From contig CAZEAP010000009.1 in assembly GCA_964510315.1 (NCBI GenBank), positions 51,739-115,738 of the forward strand: DNA of 64,000 bases, written 5' to 3'. The notes beneath the pieces are model-generated. The model was not told the DNA's origin. It did no database searches and worked only from the letters and a program-made list of their open reading frames with translations. Within the stretch, counting starts at the first letter, position 1. Each line of letters starts with the position of its first letter. Position numbers and translations under genes: made by a program. This document shows positions 36,108 to 44,923 of the stretch, piece by piece. The stretch comes from CAZEAP01 sp964510315 (GTDB lineage: Bacteria > Planctomycetota > Brocadiia > SM23-32).

Positions 36108-37490
36108 TCACTTGCCGATGCAGAAACGGCTGAAGATGCGGTCCAGCACGTCCTGGGGGGTCGCCTCTCCGGTTACTTCGCCAAGCGCCTCGGATGCCCG
36201 CCGAAGGTTGAACGCCGCGAATTCGTAGCCCATGCTCCGCCGGACGGCGTCTTCGGCCGAACCGATCTCTTCCACGGCCCGGCGGAGGGCATGCCTCTGG
36301 CGGGCGTTGAACAGGCAGTTTGCCGGGGAGGCATCCAGACGGCCTTCCGCCACCATCCGCCAGAGCACCTCGCGCAGACCCTCGAGCTCCTCCCCGGTCA
36401 GCGCCGAAGTGTGGGCGATCCCCGCGCCGCTCGGCTCAAGCTCGCTGTCCTCCCAGACGCGCGGCAGGTCACACTTGTTGACAACCCACAGCAGCCGTTC
36501 GGCGCGAACCGCCTCCGCCATGGCCGGCCGTCGCTCCGGGAGGGGCCGCGAACCGTCCATCACCACCAGGGCCAGTTGCGCCGACTCGACGCGCTGCCGG
36601 GCGCGCTTTACCGCCTCGGCGTCCGGACCGCAGGCACCCTCCGCCAGCCCGGCCGTGTCGGTCAGCCGAAGGGGCACGCCTTTGATTTCCACCTCGACGT
36701 CCACGGCGTCGCGGGTGGTGCCCGGCGTGTCGTGCACGAGGGCCGTCTCGCCCCGGGCCAGGCGGTTCAGCAGGCTGGACTTTCCCGCGTTCGGCGGCCC
36801 GCAGATGACCACCCGTATGTGGCCGTCACTGGCCACGTCCCCCCTGCCCTTTTCTGCTTCAGCCCGCACCTCCCGGCAGATCGTCCGGCACCTGGCGATG
36901 AACTCGTCCGGGTCCAGCAGCTCTATTCCATGGGGCGCAAAGTCCAGCGCCGCCTCGGCCTGCACTCGGAGTTCGGTCACCTCATCCTGCAGGTTGGCGC
37001 AACGCCGACTCACGCTTCCCTCGAGTCGGGCGGTTGCGGCCAGCAGTTCGGACTCCGTACGGGCCCGCACCACCGAGAGCACCGCCTCTGCCTGGCACAG
37101 ATCGATGCGCCCGTTCACGAACGCGCGTCGGGTGAACTCCCCCGGCTCCGCCGGGCGTAGTCCGGGCGGACCGTGCTCCAGCAGGTCGTCCAGGATCATG
37201 TCCAGCAGGGCCGGTGAGCCGGGAAGGTGGAGTTCGGCCACGTCTTCGCGCGTGTAGGAGCGTGGCGCCCGCATAAGGTAAAGCAACGCCGGCACGGGGA
37301 CTCCCTCACCCGCCAGTTGGAATCGTCCGTTGAGGGCTCGAAAGGTCCCGCCCAGACTCTCGGGGGAAACGGTGGGCTGGAATCGGCCCGCCACGCAGGA
37401 CACGGCGTTCGGCCCGCTGAGTCGCACCACTGCCCGCCGTGCGTAACCGACGGGGGTTGAGACGGCAAGAATGGTGTCCGCGTCGCCCAT
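36108..37490 (-). CDS. mnmE: tRNA modification GTPase MnmE
   Basis: With MnmG it modifies U34 of certain tRNAs. The 460 aa contain the N-terminal tetrahydrofolate-binding domain (VVRLSGPNAV), helical domain, an inserted G domain with GPPNAGKSSLLNRLARG and DTPGTTRD, and the invariant C-terminal motif CIGK. MnmG is not in the window. Starts 1 base inside the dehydrogenase stop, so probably in one transcript behind its promoter. Confidence 0.95.
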   Translation of the reverse strand: MGDADTILAVSTPVGYARRAVVRLSGPNAVSCVAGRFQPTVSPESLGGTFRALNGRFQLAGEGVPVPALLYLMRAPRSYTREDVAELHLPGSPALLDMILDDLLEHGPPGLRPAEPGEFTRRAFVNGRIDLCQAEAVLSVVRARTESELLAATARLEGSVSRRCANLQDEVTELRVQAEAALDFAPHGIELLDPDEFIARCRTICREVRAEAEKGRGDVASDGHIRVVICGPPNAGKSSLLNRLARGETALVHDTPGTTRDAVDVEVEIKGVPLRLTDTAGLAEGACGPDAEAVKRARQRVESAQLALVVMDGSRPLPERRPAMAEAVRAERLLWVVNKCDLPRVWEDSELEPSGAGIAHTSALTGEELEGLREVLWRMVAEGRLDASPANCLFNARQRHALRRAVEEIGSAEDAVRRSMGYEFAAFNLRRASEALGEVTGEATPQDVLDRIFSRFCIGK

Positions 37491-38797
37491 CAGTCAGTAG
37501 CGAACTTCAGCTCCTCCCGGCCCAGGACGAACCGCTCCGCCTCTGGATTCCATCGGCCGCCCGCTTCATCCACAAGCCGGGCGAGTTCGGAGAAGACCTC
37601 GCTGAGCGCACCCTCCGCACTTTTCGCCCTTTCTTCGAACTGGTCGATAGGGGTCAGCGGCATGCGGAGCTGAGTGTATATCAGCTTTTTGCCCCCGGGG
37701 AGTTCGGGGAGCTGGAGGATCGTGTCGGCGGCGGCGTCGAGGCCGCCCACGTGGGTGACCATTGCGGCAGGGTCGAGTCTGCCCTTGCTCATCAGCTTCA
37801 GAGCAATGCGCATGTCCTTGGTGTTTCCGCCGCTGGTGCCCACGATGTGGTGTTCCTCGTAATGGACATTGTAGAAATTGAACCGTGCCGAGAAGTCCTT
37901 GTCCGAGGGCCCCGCGAAGAAATTCAGGCAGCCGTTTCGGCCGAGCATGGCGTCCGCCTGCTCAACCAGTAATTCGCCGGGGTAGAAGACGAACACGTCG
38001 TCCATCATCTCCCCCTCGGTGAAGCGGCGGACGTAATCGATGACCCTGTCCTCGCCTTCCGGCAACTCCGCGGGATTGAGGAACTCCAACTCGACGCCGT
38101 CCGCGGCGGCCTCTTCCGGTGGAAAAAGCCTTTCGGCCCGTCGGAGGCGTTTGGGGTCGATATCGGTGACCAGCAGCCGTCCCGGCTGCCGCGTGCCGTG
38201 CAAGGCGAAGTCGATAGCTCCGAGGCCCATGGGGCCGGCGGCGGCCAGCAGGGCGCAGTTACCTCGCTCCCGAATGCCCATTCGATGTTCGTAAGTGCCC
38301 GGTCGCCAGTGGTACTGAGCCCTGAAGGCTCCGATCACGCAGGACATCGGCTCTGCCAGGGACGCCTTGAAGAAGGCGTCTCCCTCGTAAGGAAGCAGGC
38401 AGTCCATGAGCATGACTTCACGGGGGATAAGGACGCGCGTGGCGTTACCGCCGACGTACTGGTAGGAATAGCCGGGGGCATCCGTTGACCCCTTGTACAT
38501 CAGGGCCGGCTGAATGGCGAACATCTGCCCGGGGTGGTATCGGTCGGCCCACTCGCTCCCGACCTCCAGCACCCGCCCCGAGAACTCGTGGCCGACGATG
38601 GTGGGGTTCTTCGCCACCTCGTCTGGAACGCGCTTGTGTTCGGCTCCCTGTTCGGCTGCCTTGTGTGAGGACATACAAATGCTGTTGCTGACAACCTCGG
38701 CCAGTATGGCATCATCGCCGGTCTCGGGCAGCTCAAACTCCTCCACCCGCAGGTCTCTTTTGCCGTATATGCGCAGGGCAGTGGTCCGGCTGGGCAT
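37490..38797 (-). CDS. Zinc-binding dehydrogenase, L-sorbose-1-phosphate reductase-like
   Basis: A 435-aa medium-chain dehydrogenase. The N-terminal domain has SNSICMSSHKAAEQG (catalytic Cys) and NPTIVGHEFSG (zinc ligands His and Glu); the structural-zinc Cys cluster of most alcohol dehydrogenases is absent. The nucleotide fold includes AAAGPMGLGAIDFALHG and DIDPKRLRRAE. NFFAGPSDKDFSARFNFYNVHY and MVTHVGGLDAAADTI recall L-sorbose-1-phosphate reductase (SorE-like) proteins. The true substrate is unknown. GGAGGGAGG upstream of the ATG; pairs with mnmE. Confidence 0.75.
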   Translation of the reverse strand: MPSRTTALRIYGKRDLRVEEFELPETGDDAILAEVVSNSICMSSHKAAEQGAEHKRVPDEVAKNPTIVGHEFSGRVLEVGSEWADRYHPGQMFAIQPALMYKGSTDAPGYSYQYVGGNATRVLIPREVMLMDCLLPYEGDAFFKASLAEPMSCVIGAFRAQYHWRPGTYEHRMGIRERGNCALLAAAGPMGLGAIDFALHGTRQPGRLLVTDIDPKRLRRAERLFPPEEAAADGVELEFLNPAELPEGEDRVIDYVRRFTEGEMMDDVFVFYPGELLVEQADAMLGRNGCLNFFAGPSDKDFSARFNFYNVHYEEHHIVGTSGGNTKDMRIALKLMSKGRLDPAAMVTHVGGLDAAADTILQLPELPGGKKLIYTQLRMPLTPIDQFEERAKSAEGALSEVFSELARLVDEAGGRWNPEAERFVLGREELKFATD

Positions 38798-38839
38798 CTG
38801 GGCCTCCCTCCGTCGGTGGTGCTCAAAAGGCTGTCGTAG

Positions 38840-38867
38840 ATTATAGCCGTGGCTTCACAGCACACAA
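38840..38867 (-). promoter_or_regulatory. Promoter of dehydrogenase-mnmE
   Basis: On the minus strand TTGTGT (38862-38867), 16 bp, TATAAT (38840-38845), about 43 nt before the ATG at 38797. Confidence 0.5.
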
Positions 38868-38893
38868 AGCGGCCGCGGGAACCGGATCGGCGC

Positions 38894-39232
38894 CTATTCC
38901 GGCAGATGCACGGTCAGCTCCGTCTGCCCTACCTCAACCACATCGCCGTCATAGAGAAGGGAGCGCCTCACGGTCCGGCCGTTGAGAACGGTGCCGTTTC
39001 GGCTGTCGCAGTCGATCAGCCAGTAATGGGCGCCGTCGTGCTCGATCCGGCAATGCCTGCGGGAGACGCGCCGATCCGCGAGGACGAGGTCATTGCCCTC
39101 CACCCGTCCTATGCCAATCGAGCCGTCCTCCGGCACCTCGAGCGTTCGCCCCTGCTCCGGGCCCGTCTCTATCTCGAGGTATGCACTCACGCTGATCGCC
39201 GGGGGTAAAGGGGAAGGCATGGACGCGTTCAT
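38894..39232 (-). CDS. Small FHA-domain protein
   Basis: A 112-aa protein that is essentially one FHA domain: GIGRVEGNDLVLADRRVSRRHCRIE (cited in part) and NGTVLNGRTVRR, the phospho-threonine-binding loops (Gly-Arg, Ser-x-x-His, Asn-Gly). It overlaps the upstream FHA-pseudokinase gene by 4 bp (ATGA), so it is coupled to it, and probably binds a threonine phosphorylated by a kinase of the cluster. The end of the cluster lies 96 bp before the dehydrogenase gene. Confidence 0.85.
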   Translation of the reverse strand: MNASMPSPLPPAISVSAYLEIETGPEQGRTLEVPEDGSIGIGRVEGNDLVLADRRVSRRHCRIEHDGAHYWLIDCDSRNGTVLNGRTVRRSLLYDGDVVEVGQTELTVHLPE

Positions 39233-40455
39233 TCGCTGCGGTCCGCCAAGGCGTCCTCGAGCGCGTCCACCATCTCCTGGGGGGTGTTATAGCGCTCGTA
39301 GTCGGACATCGCTTGATCGATGACCTCGCAGATCGCCTCGGGTGCCTCGGGGTTGACCGAGCGGGGGTCGGGCACAGATCGATCGAAGGCCGAGGAGCGC
39401 TTCTTGGCCGGCAACTGGGCGGCAAAAGGTGGGCTGCCGCAGAGCATGTAGTACAACAGGGCGCCGGCCCCGAACACATCCGCCTTCTGGTCGGCCACCA
39501 CCGGGTAGGCGATCAACTCGGGCGCGGCGAACTGGGGGTCCACCTCGATACTGCCGTCCATTACCCGCGTGACCTGGGCTTCCTGGCGCCCGGTGAGGGG
39601 CTTGACCAGATCGAAATCGGTCAGCTTGATCTTGAGGCCTTTGCAGACGATGACGTTCTCGGGCCGGACGCCCCGGAAAACGATGTCGTTCTCGTATGCA
39701 TACTGGAGCGCATCAAGCACCTGCCGCATGATCTTCATCGCCGTCCCCACCTTCAACGGCCCGCCCTTGGCCTCGACCACTCCCTGCAGGTTCTTGCCCG
39801 GGACGTATTCCATGGCGACGTAGAACCAACCCTCCTCGCGGCCGCCTTCATAGACCCGGACAAAATTGGGATGGCGGAGCGACGCGCTATGCTTTGCCCC
39901 GCGGATAAACCGGTTCTTGTCCTCCACGCTGATGGAGCTGAGGGGCTGAAGCACCTTGACGGCCGCCCTTTCGCCGGATTCGGCGTTCTTGGCGGCGAAT
40001 ATGACCGAGGTCGTCCCCTCAAAGATGATCTTGCCCAGGACGTAGCCGGCCAACTGCTCGCCGCGCAGCGCCGAGACCTCTTCGAGGGCTTCTTGTTTCT
40101 CCTCTCCGGTGCCCAACTCGGCCAGGCCGGGGGAGGCCGGGGTCTGGGGCTTCGGATAGGTAACGCGCAGCCTGTTGGTCCCCACAGTGATCGAGTCGCC
40201 GTCCTCCAACTCGACTTTGTCCTCAATCAGCTCATCGTTGACCCGCGTGCCGTTCTTGCTGTCGAGGTCCCTTACGTAGAGGCGACCGTCTTCATTGGTG
40301 AACTCGCAGTGACGGCGGGACAACTGGACGTCGGATATCTGGATCTGGCAGAACGCCCCCCGCCCCAGCCAGACCGTCTCCTCTTCTTCTACTGGCGGCA
40401 CTTCGTATTCAAAGTTGGCCTGTCGTCCGACTTCGACACGGAGAACGGGTCTCAT
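39229..40455 (-). CDS. FHA domain-pseudokinase protein
   Basis: A 408-aa protein: an N-terminal FHA domain (about 25-100, WLGRGAFCQIQI, LSRRHC, NGTRVND) and a C-terminal Hanks-type kinase domain. The ATP-anchoring Lys is kept (AAVK, Lys167), but the catalytic loop reads FRGVRPEN (260-267) instead of HRDLKPEN, so the catalytic Asp is Gly, and DFG is DFD (280-282). It is therefore probably catalytically dead, a scaffold or regulator. I use the ATG at 40455 with AGGGGA upstream; longer starts (40647) lie in the previous gene's end. Confidence 0.8.
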   Translation of the reverse strand: MRPVLRVEVGRQANFEYEVPPVEEEETVWLGRGAFCQIQISDVQLSRRHCEFTNEDGRLYVRDLDSKNGTRVNDELIEDKVELEDGDSITVGTNRLRVTYPKPQTPASPGLAELGTGEEKQEALEEVSALRGEQLAGYVLGKIIFEGTTSVIFAAKNAESGERAAVKVLQPLSSISVEDKNRFIRGAKHSASLRHPNFVRVYEGGREEGWFYVAMEYVPGKNLQGVVEAKGGPLKVGTAMKIMRQVLDALQYAYENDIVFRGVRPENVIVCKGLKIKLTDFDLVKPLTGRQEAQVTRVMDGSIEVDPQFAAPELIAYPVVADQKADVFGAGALLYYMLCGSPPFAAQLPAKKRSSAFDRSVPDPRSVNPEAPEAICEVIDQAMSDYERYNTPQEMVDALEDALADRSE

Positions 40456-40507
40456 CTCAGCTTCCCCTGCGTTTTTCATACCACCATGGGCTGCCGACTG
40501 CCCTGCT

Positions 40508-41377
40508 TTAGTCCTCAGAGGAGGCAATGTCCAGGGCTTCCTCCAGGTCAGCCATGACGTTGCCCATGGATTTATAGCGCAAATCCCTTTCCTTTGCAAC
40601 GCATTTCTGGAGCACCGCCTCCAGTTCCTCCGGCAGCTCGGGATCAACCCGCCGGAGAGGCACGGGCTCCAGATTGAGCTGAATCACCATCCGGCGCGTC
40701 CGGTTCTCCGAAGCGGGAAAAGGCCGTCGGAAAGTGAGCACCTCGAAGGCGGACACCCCGAACGCGTAGATATCCGTTCGCACGTCCACCTGCTTGTTCC
40801 TGACCTGCTCCGGGGCCATGTAGCTGGCGGTGCCCGCCCGCGTAACCAGCGAGCGGCTCTGCACGTCGGCCGGTATGGTCAGGCCGAAGTCGATGATCTT
40901 CGCCACGCCGTCTCGCACGTAGAGTACGTTTTTGGGGCAGAAATCGCGGTGTATCAGCCCCTGACGGTGGATATAGCCCAGCCCGGCCCCCATCTGGCGG
41001 AGCAGATCGAAGCGGTTCTCCCGGACCCGCGGGGACTCGACGGTGATGAGGTTCTCCAGGTTCGGCCCCTCCACGAACTCCATGGCGATGTAATACTCCC
41101 CCTCCCGCCCTCGTCCGTAGTCGAAGGTCTCGATGACGTTGGGATGATCGAGCTGAAGGGCGATCTCCCCCTCCTCGGCCTCGAAGAGCCGCCGGAATCG
41201 CTTCTGCGCCTCCACCGACTCCGGGCTGAGGATTTTCAACGCGCAGATACGCCCCGTCTCGGGATGGCGGGCCTTCCAGATACGGCTCATCCCCCCGCGG
41301 CCTACTTCCTCGATCAGTTCGTAGCCCCCGTAGCGCTTCTTGCCGCGGAAGAAGATAAAGTCCAGGAATCTGCCCAT
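40508..41377 (-). CDS. Ser/Thr protein kinase
   Basis: A 289-aa cytoplasmic kinase lacking a membrane anchor. It has GRGGMSRIWKA (26-36, Gly loop), ALK (Lys48), the catalytic loop HRDFCPKN (143-150, Asp145 and Asn150 present, the usual Lys is Cys) and IIDFGL (163-165 DFG), ending EVLTFRRPFP and the C-lobe. It is the only kinase of the cluster with both HRD and DFG intact and may be the active partner of the two degenerate kinases flanking it. ATG at 41377 is preferred to an earlier TTG at 41392. Confidence 0.85.
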   Translation of the reverse strand: MGRFLDFIFFRGKKRYGGYELIEEVGRGGMSRIWKARHPETGRICALKILSPESVEAQKRFRRLFEAEEGEIALQLDHPNVIETFDYGRGREGEYYIAMEFVEGPNLENLITVESPRVRENRFDLLRQMGAGLGYIHRQGLIHRDFCPKNVLYVRDGVAKIIDFGLTIPADVQSRSLVTRAGTASYMAPEQVRNKQVDVRTDIYAFGVSAFEVLTFRRPFPASENRTRRMVIQLNLEPVPLRRVDPELPEELEAVLQKCVAKERDLRYKSMGNVMADLEEALDIASSED

Positions 41378-41595
41378 GGTGGAAGAGACCAAATGTCTGA
41401 CGAAAAGAGGCGCCCGGCGGTGGGCCGCCCGTCGGCCGGCAGCAAGTCCGGCGCAGTTTCAGGCACCGCGGAATGGTGCGCAGGATCCGTTGCCGCACGG
41501 TTTTCGGCCACGAAACGCCAGGCCGGGTCCGGTCACACGAGCGCTACGGAAGCTGCACGGGCCGCCCTTTTGTGGTCCGCGCGAGAGAACGGTGC

Positions 41596-42906
41596 TCAGC
41601 CTTCTCGATCAGTGAGAGACATGAACATCTTTGTGGCGCCGATGCGGACGCTGTCCCCGGGCTCGACTTCGGCGCCCTCTATGCGCGCCTCGTTCAGGAA
41701 AGTGCCGTTGGTGCTACCCAGGTCCTCGATCCGAACGGCGTCTCCCTCTCGCGAGAGCACGCAGTGCCTGCGCGAGATCGCAGGATCCATCAACGCAACA
41801 TCGGCATAGTCAGGATCTCTGCCAATGGTAAGCCGCTCACCCTCGTGCAAGAGGAAGAAACGTCCTCCCCGCCGGCTGGCCCATACGAAGAACGGAGTGA
41901 AGGCGGCTGTCCGCGGATCGCCCTGGAACTTCAGCGCGTCGGTGTCTTCCAGCCCGACTGAAGGCGCCGCGGGCCCCTGTTCTTCGGCCTCTCCGCTGAC
42001 CGTGGCGGTCTCGGCGGTGAAGGGCGCGCTTCCCCCGGCGGCCTCCTTGCGCGCAAAGGGGCGACGCAGCAGCATAGCGCTGGCCAGCTCCACAACCACC
42101 TCCCCGGCGCTGTCGAAGCCGCCCGGGGTCAGCAGGCGCCGCAAGACTTCACTTGTCTGGACGCTGACGCCGGAATCGGCGCCTCCCAGTTCAGCCACCG
42201 GCCCCCTCAGCAACGCGCTGCGATAATCCTCCAGGCTCTGTTCGCCTCTCTGGGGAACCTCCACATCGAGCATCTCCAACGCCAAGACGGCCAGGCCGGT
42301 GAAGTCCTCGTCCAGCTTCAGCTGCCCGGAGGCCTGGCCTTTAGCCCGCAGCAACTCCTCAGCGGTCACCCATTCGGTTTCCTCCGTTGCGCCCTCTTCG
42401 GGCTCGCCCGTCTCGGCGAACCGTGGCAGTAGCTCCGGCTCTTCGACCAGGTCCTTGAAGGCGAAATCGCCGATCTTGATCTTTTCATCGGACACCACGA
42501 ACACGTTGTGAGGGCCTAAATCGCCGTGGAAGTAGCCCACGTCACGCGCCTTGTCGACGGCCTGGGCGGCCTGCCGCACGAACAAGATGACCTGCTTCTC
42601 CTCAAGGGCACCTTCCTGATCCAATTTCTCCCGGAGGGTCGGAGCGGTCATCATCTCCATTGCCACGAAGGGCCGGCCGTCTTCTTCTCCGGCATCCAGG
42701 ATCTTAACAATCGATGGATGTTCCAGCCCCGCCAGGCCCCGCAGGGCAGCGATGAAACCGGCCCGCGCATCCTCCGCTTCCGGAAGGGAATCCTCCTGGA
42801 ATACTCGCAGAGCGCAGGGCTCATCCTCGTGTCGCGCCTCGTAGACGGCACTGTACGGCCCCTGCCCCAATTCATCCCCAACTATGAATCGGCCCAGCCG
42901 TTCCAT
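41596..42906 (-). CDS. Degenerate kinase-FHA fusion protein
   Basis: A 436-aa protein: a kinase-like domain (about 1-250) with GQGPYSAVYEA, then the reverse domain order to its neighbour, an FHA domain at the C-terminus (about 355-430, TIGRDPDYADVALM, SRRHC, STNGTFLNEARI). The ATP Lys is Arg (CALR, residue 34), the catalytic loop is HGDLGPHN (127-134, Asp kept) and DFG is DFA (147-149). It may be inactive or atypical. The ATG has GAGGAGGAG directly upstream. It heads the cluster behind a promoter at 42962-42989; a 218-bp gap follows it. Confidence 0.8.
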   Translation of the reverse strand: MERLGRFIVGDELGQGPYSAVYEARHEDEPCALRVFQEDSLPEAEDARAGFIAALRGLAGLEHPSIVKILDAGEEDGRPFVAMEMMTAPTLREKLDQEGALEEKQVILFVRQAAQAVDKARDVGYFHGDLGPHNVFVVSDEKIKIGDFAFKDLVEEPELLPRFAETGEPEEGATEETEWVTAEELLRAKGQASGQLKLDEDFTGLAVLALEMLDVEVPQRGEQSLEDYRSALLRGPVAELGGADSGVSVQTSEVLRRLLTPGGFDSAGEVVVELASAMLLRRPFARKEAAGGSAPFTAETATVSGEAEEQGPAAPSVGLEDTDALKFQGDPRTAAFTPFFVWASRRGGRFFLLHEGERLTIGRDPDYADVALMDPAISRRHCVLSREGDAVRIEDLGSTNGTFLNEARIEGAEVEPGDSVRIGATKMFMSLTDREG

Positions 42907-42961
42907 TCTCTCCTCCTCGCGGGTAGATTTCACATGTCATCACAGCCGTTGGGCTGTCTAC

Positions 42962-42989
42962 ATATTAGTCATTTCGTCGCCGAAGTCAA
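42962..42989 (-). promoter_or_regulatory. Promoter of kinase/FHA cluster
   Basis: On the minus strand TTGACT (42984-42989), 16 bp, TAATAT (42962-42967), about 55 nt before the ATG at 42906. Confidence 0.5.
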
Positions 42990-43007
42990 CCAACTTTGTC
43001 CCGGAAC

Positions 43008-44774
43008 TCACCCCCGTCCCGCGCCGCTTCCCAGAACCCAGAGCAGCCCGAGCAATCCCATCAGGTAGAATTGGCCGTCAACCAGAAGGCCGGCCGTGTC
43101 TTCCTCCACCCGGCGGCTTCGCAGCACCACGAAGTACGCAAGCGCCCACAGCAGCCCCGGCAGCAGCGCAAAGCCCATCGCTGAGGTGTACCCGCCCATT
43201 GCGCCTCCCGTGAGGAGGGCCGCCGACAGCGCAACAAGAACAAAGAACAGCCCGGAGGCCCGGCCCGGTCCGAGAAAGCGCACCAGCGTTTCGCGACCCA
43301 CGAGCTGGTCCGCCTCAACGTCCCGGAGGTCCAGGGCCAGCGTCCGCTCGAAAGCCGCCAAGAAACAGACCGCAAAGACGGTGACTCCCCCCGGCCAGCC
43401 AGCGCCGGAGACCAGAGCCGGGATCAACGCCGCCAGGGTACCCCAGGCCAACCCGACGAATATCTCTTTGGAAGCCGGTATCTGCTCCAGGCTTCGCAGC
43501 CTCAGGCGCTCGGCAAAAGGGCGCGGCAACCGTATACGATACATCAACCCCGCCATCGAGCCAACCACCACGAGTGCGAAAGCTCCCAGCCCCAGCAGGA
43601 AGGCGGCGACCGGGGCGGCTATGGCCGCTCCGACCCCAAGGATGACCAGGGGCTTCTCGTTGGCCATGAAAAAGTCCGACCGGGCGGGCTCGCTCAGGTA
43701 GAGGGATTCCCGGCGGGAGTATTGGTTGAGAATCTGCTGACCCAAGACGAACAGGAAGCTGACGATGACGCACATCCAGAGGCGAGGGGCGGGCGCTCGC
43801 AACAGGTGTGCAGCGGCGAAACAGAGCGCCGCGACCGCCCCGGCAGTGTAGAAATTGCTGTAAATCAGGGCCCCCACAACCTTCCGCGCAAAATGCCTCA
43901 CGGGTCGGCTACGCCGCCGGTGCTCTTCCAGCAGCCGAAGGACCACCTTGCGAATCATCCAGTTGGGGGTCGAGGCTCCCGCAGTGAGTCCGACCCGCCG
44001 GTGGCGGAGGATCTCGTCGATCGCCAACTCGTCTTCGGTCTCCACCTGGTAGGTGGGGACGCCGGCGGCCGAGCTTATATCGGCCAGGCGGCGCGTATTC
44101 GCGCTGTTGTGTCCGCCGACCACCACCATCGCGTCCACCTGGTCGGCCATCTTGCGGACTTCGGCCTGGCGTCGTGCCGTGGAACGGCAGATGGTCTCGA
44201 AAGCCCGGCACTCGCCGTAGCGTTTTCGGATTGCCGCCACGGTCCGGCGAAACACCTCTTCGTCCTGTGTGGTCTGCGCGACCACAATTACCTGCTCGGC
44301 CGGAGGGAGCTGGTCCACCTCTTCGGGGCCGGCGACAACGTGCCCCGCCCCGTCTGCAAAGCTCAGCACGGCCTCCACCTCGGCGTGTCCGCGGTCACCC
44401 ACCACCACGCAGAGGTCCCCCCTGGAGGCGTGCTCCTCAACGATCCGCTGGACCTTGCGCACGTGGGGACAAGTGGCGTCCAGAAGCGCCGAGAAACGGT
44501 CTCGAAGGTCCTGTTGCTTTTCTCGGGGAAGGCCGTGAGCACGGACCACTGCCGTGCCCGTGCCGTCGGTCTCGTTCTTGTCCATCGCCAGTATCCCCCG
44601 CCTGCGCAGCACCTGCAGGACCTGCCGATTGTGGATAAGGGGGCCGGGAGTCCAGATGGGCAGGGACGTGGTCGGGTCCTGCGCCGCGTCGAGCACCATC
44701 CTCACCGCACGGTGCACGCCCATGCAGAATCCCGCCGTCTCAGCCAGCAGGATTTCGAACTTCCGGGAAGCCAT
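43008..44774 (-). CDS. ispH: IspH fused to UbiA-like prenyltransferase domain
   Basis: Residues 1-290 form a full IspH (HMBPP reductase, last step of the MEP isoprenoid pathway): cluster Cys17 (GFCMGVHRA), Cys102 (DATCPHVRK), Cys196 (ETICRSTARRQ), plus HGLP, GDRGHAE and ASTPNWMI. Residues 300-588 are a polytopic domain of eight or so helices with DLRDVEADQLVGRETL (482-497), the second Asp-rich motif of UbiA-type prenyltransferases; the first motif region reads NQYSRRES (350-357), so its Asp residues are missing. The fusion would place the prenyl-diphosphate producer beside an enzyme that could use prenyl groups, but the second domain may be non-catalytic. It has an ideal promoter. Confidence 0.85.
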   Translation of the reverse strand: MASRKFEILLAETAGFCMGVHRAVRMVLDAAQDPTTSLPIWTPGPLIHNRQVLQVLRRRGILAMDKNETDGTGTAVVRAHGLPREKQQDLRDRFSALLDATCPHVRKVQRIVEEHASRGDLCVVVGDRGHAEVEAVLSFADGAGHVVAGPEEVDQLPPAEQVIVVAQTTQDEEVFRRTVAAIRKRYGECRAFETICRSTARRQAEVRKMADQVDAMVVVGGHNSANTRRLADISSAAGVPTYQVETEDELAIDEILRHRRVGLTAGASTPNWMIRKVVLRLLEEHRRRSRPVRHFARKVVGALIYSNFYTAGAVAALCFAAAHLLRAPAPRLWMCVIVSFLFVLGQQILNQYSRRESLYLSEPARSDFFMANEKPLVILGVGAAIAAPVAAFLLGLGAFALVVVGSMAGLMYRIRLPRPFAERLRLRSLEQIPASKEIFVGLAWGTLAALIPALVSGAGWPGGVTVFAVCFLAAFERTLALDLRDVEADQLVGRETLVRFLGPGRASGLFFVLVALSAALLTGGAMGGYTSAMGFALLPGLLWALAYFVVLRSRRVEEDTAGLLVDGQFYLMGLLGLLWVLGSGAGRG

Positions 44775-44818
44775 GCCGCCCCTTCTACCGTTGCAAAAAC
44801 GACCCCTTACCGTTAAGA

Positions 44819-44848
44819 ATTATAGTTGCGAAGCTTTCAGGTTGTCAA
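44819..44848 (-). promoter_or_regulatory. Consensus promoter of ispH-ubiA fusion
   Basis: On the minus strand TTGACA (44843-44848), 18 bp, TATAAT (44819-44824): both hexamers are perfect. The start codon at 44774 is about 40 nt from the predicted transcription start. Confidence 0.75.
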
Positions 44849-44923
44849 AGCATCTGACGGGTGCAGCGGTATAACCCTCGCGTCGGGCGTTCTCTTCCTG
44901 TGCCGTATCAGCGGGCCGTCACC

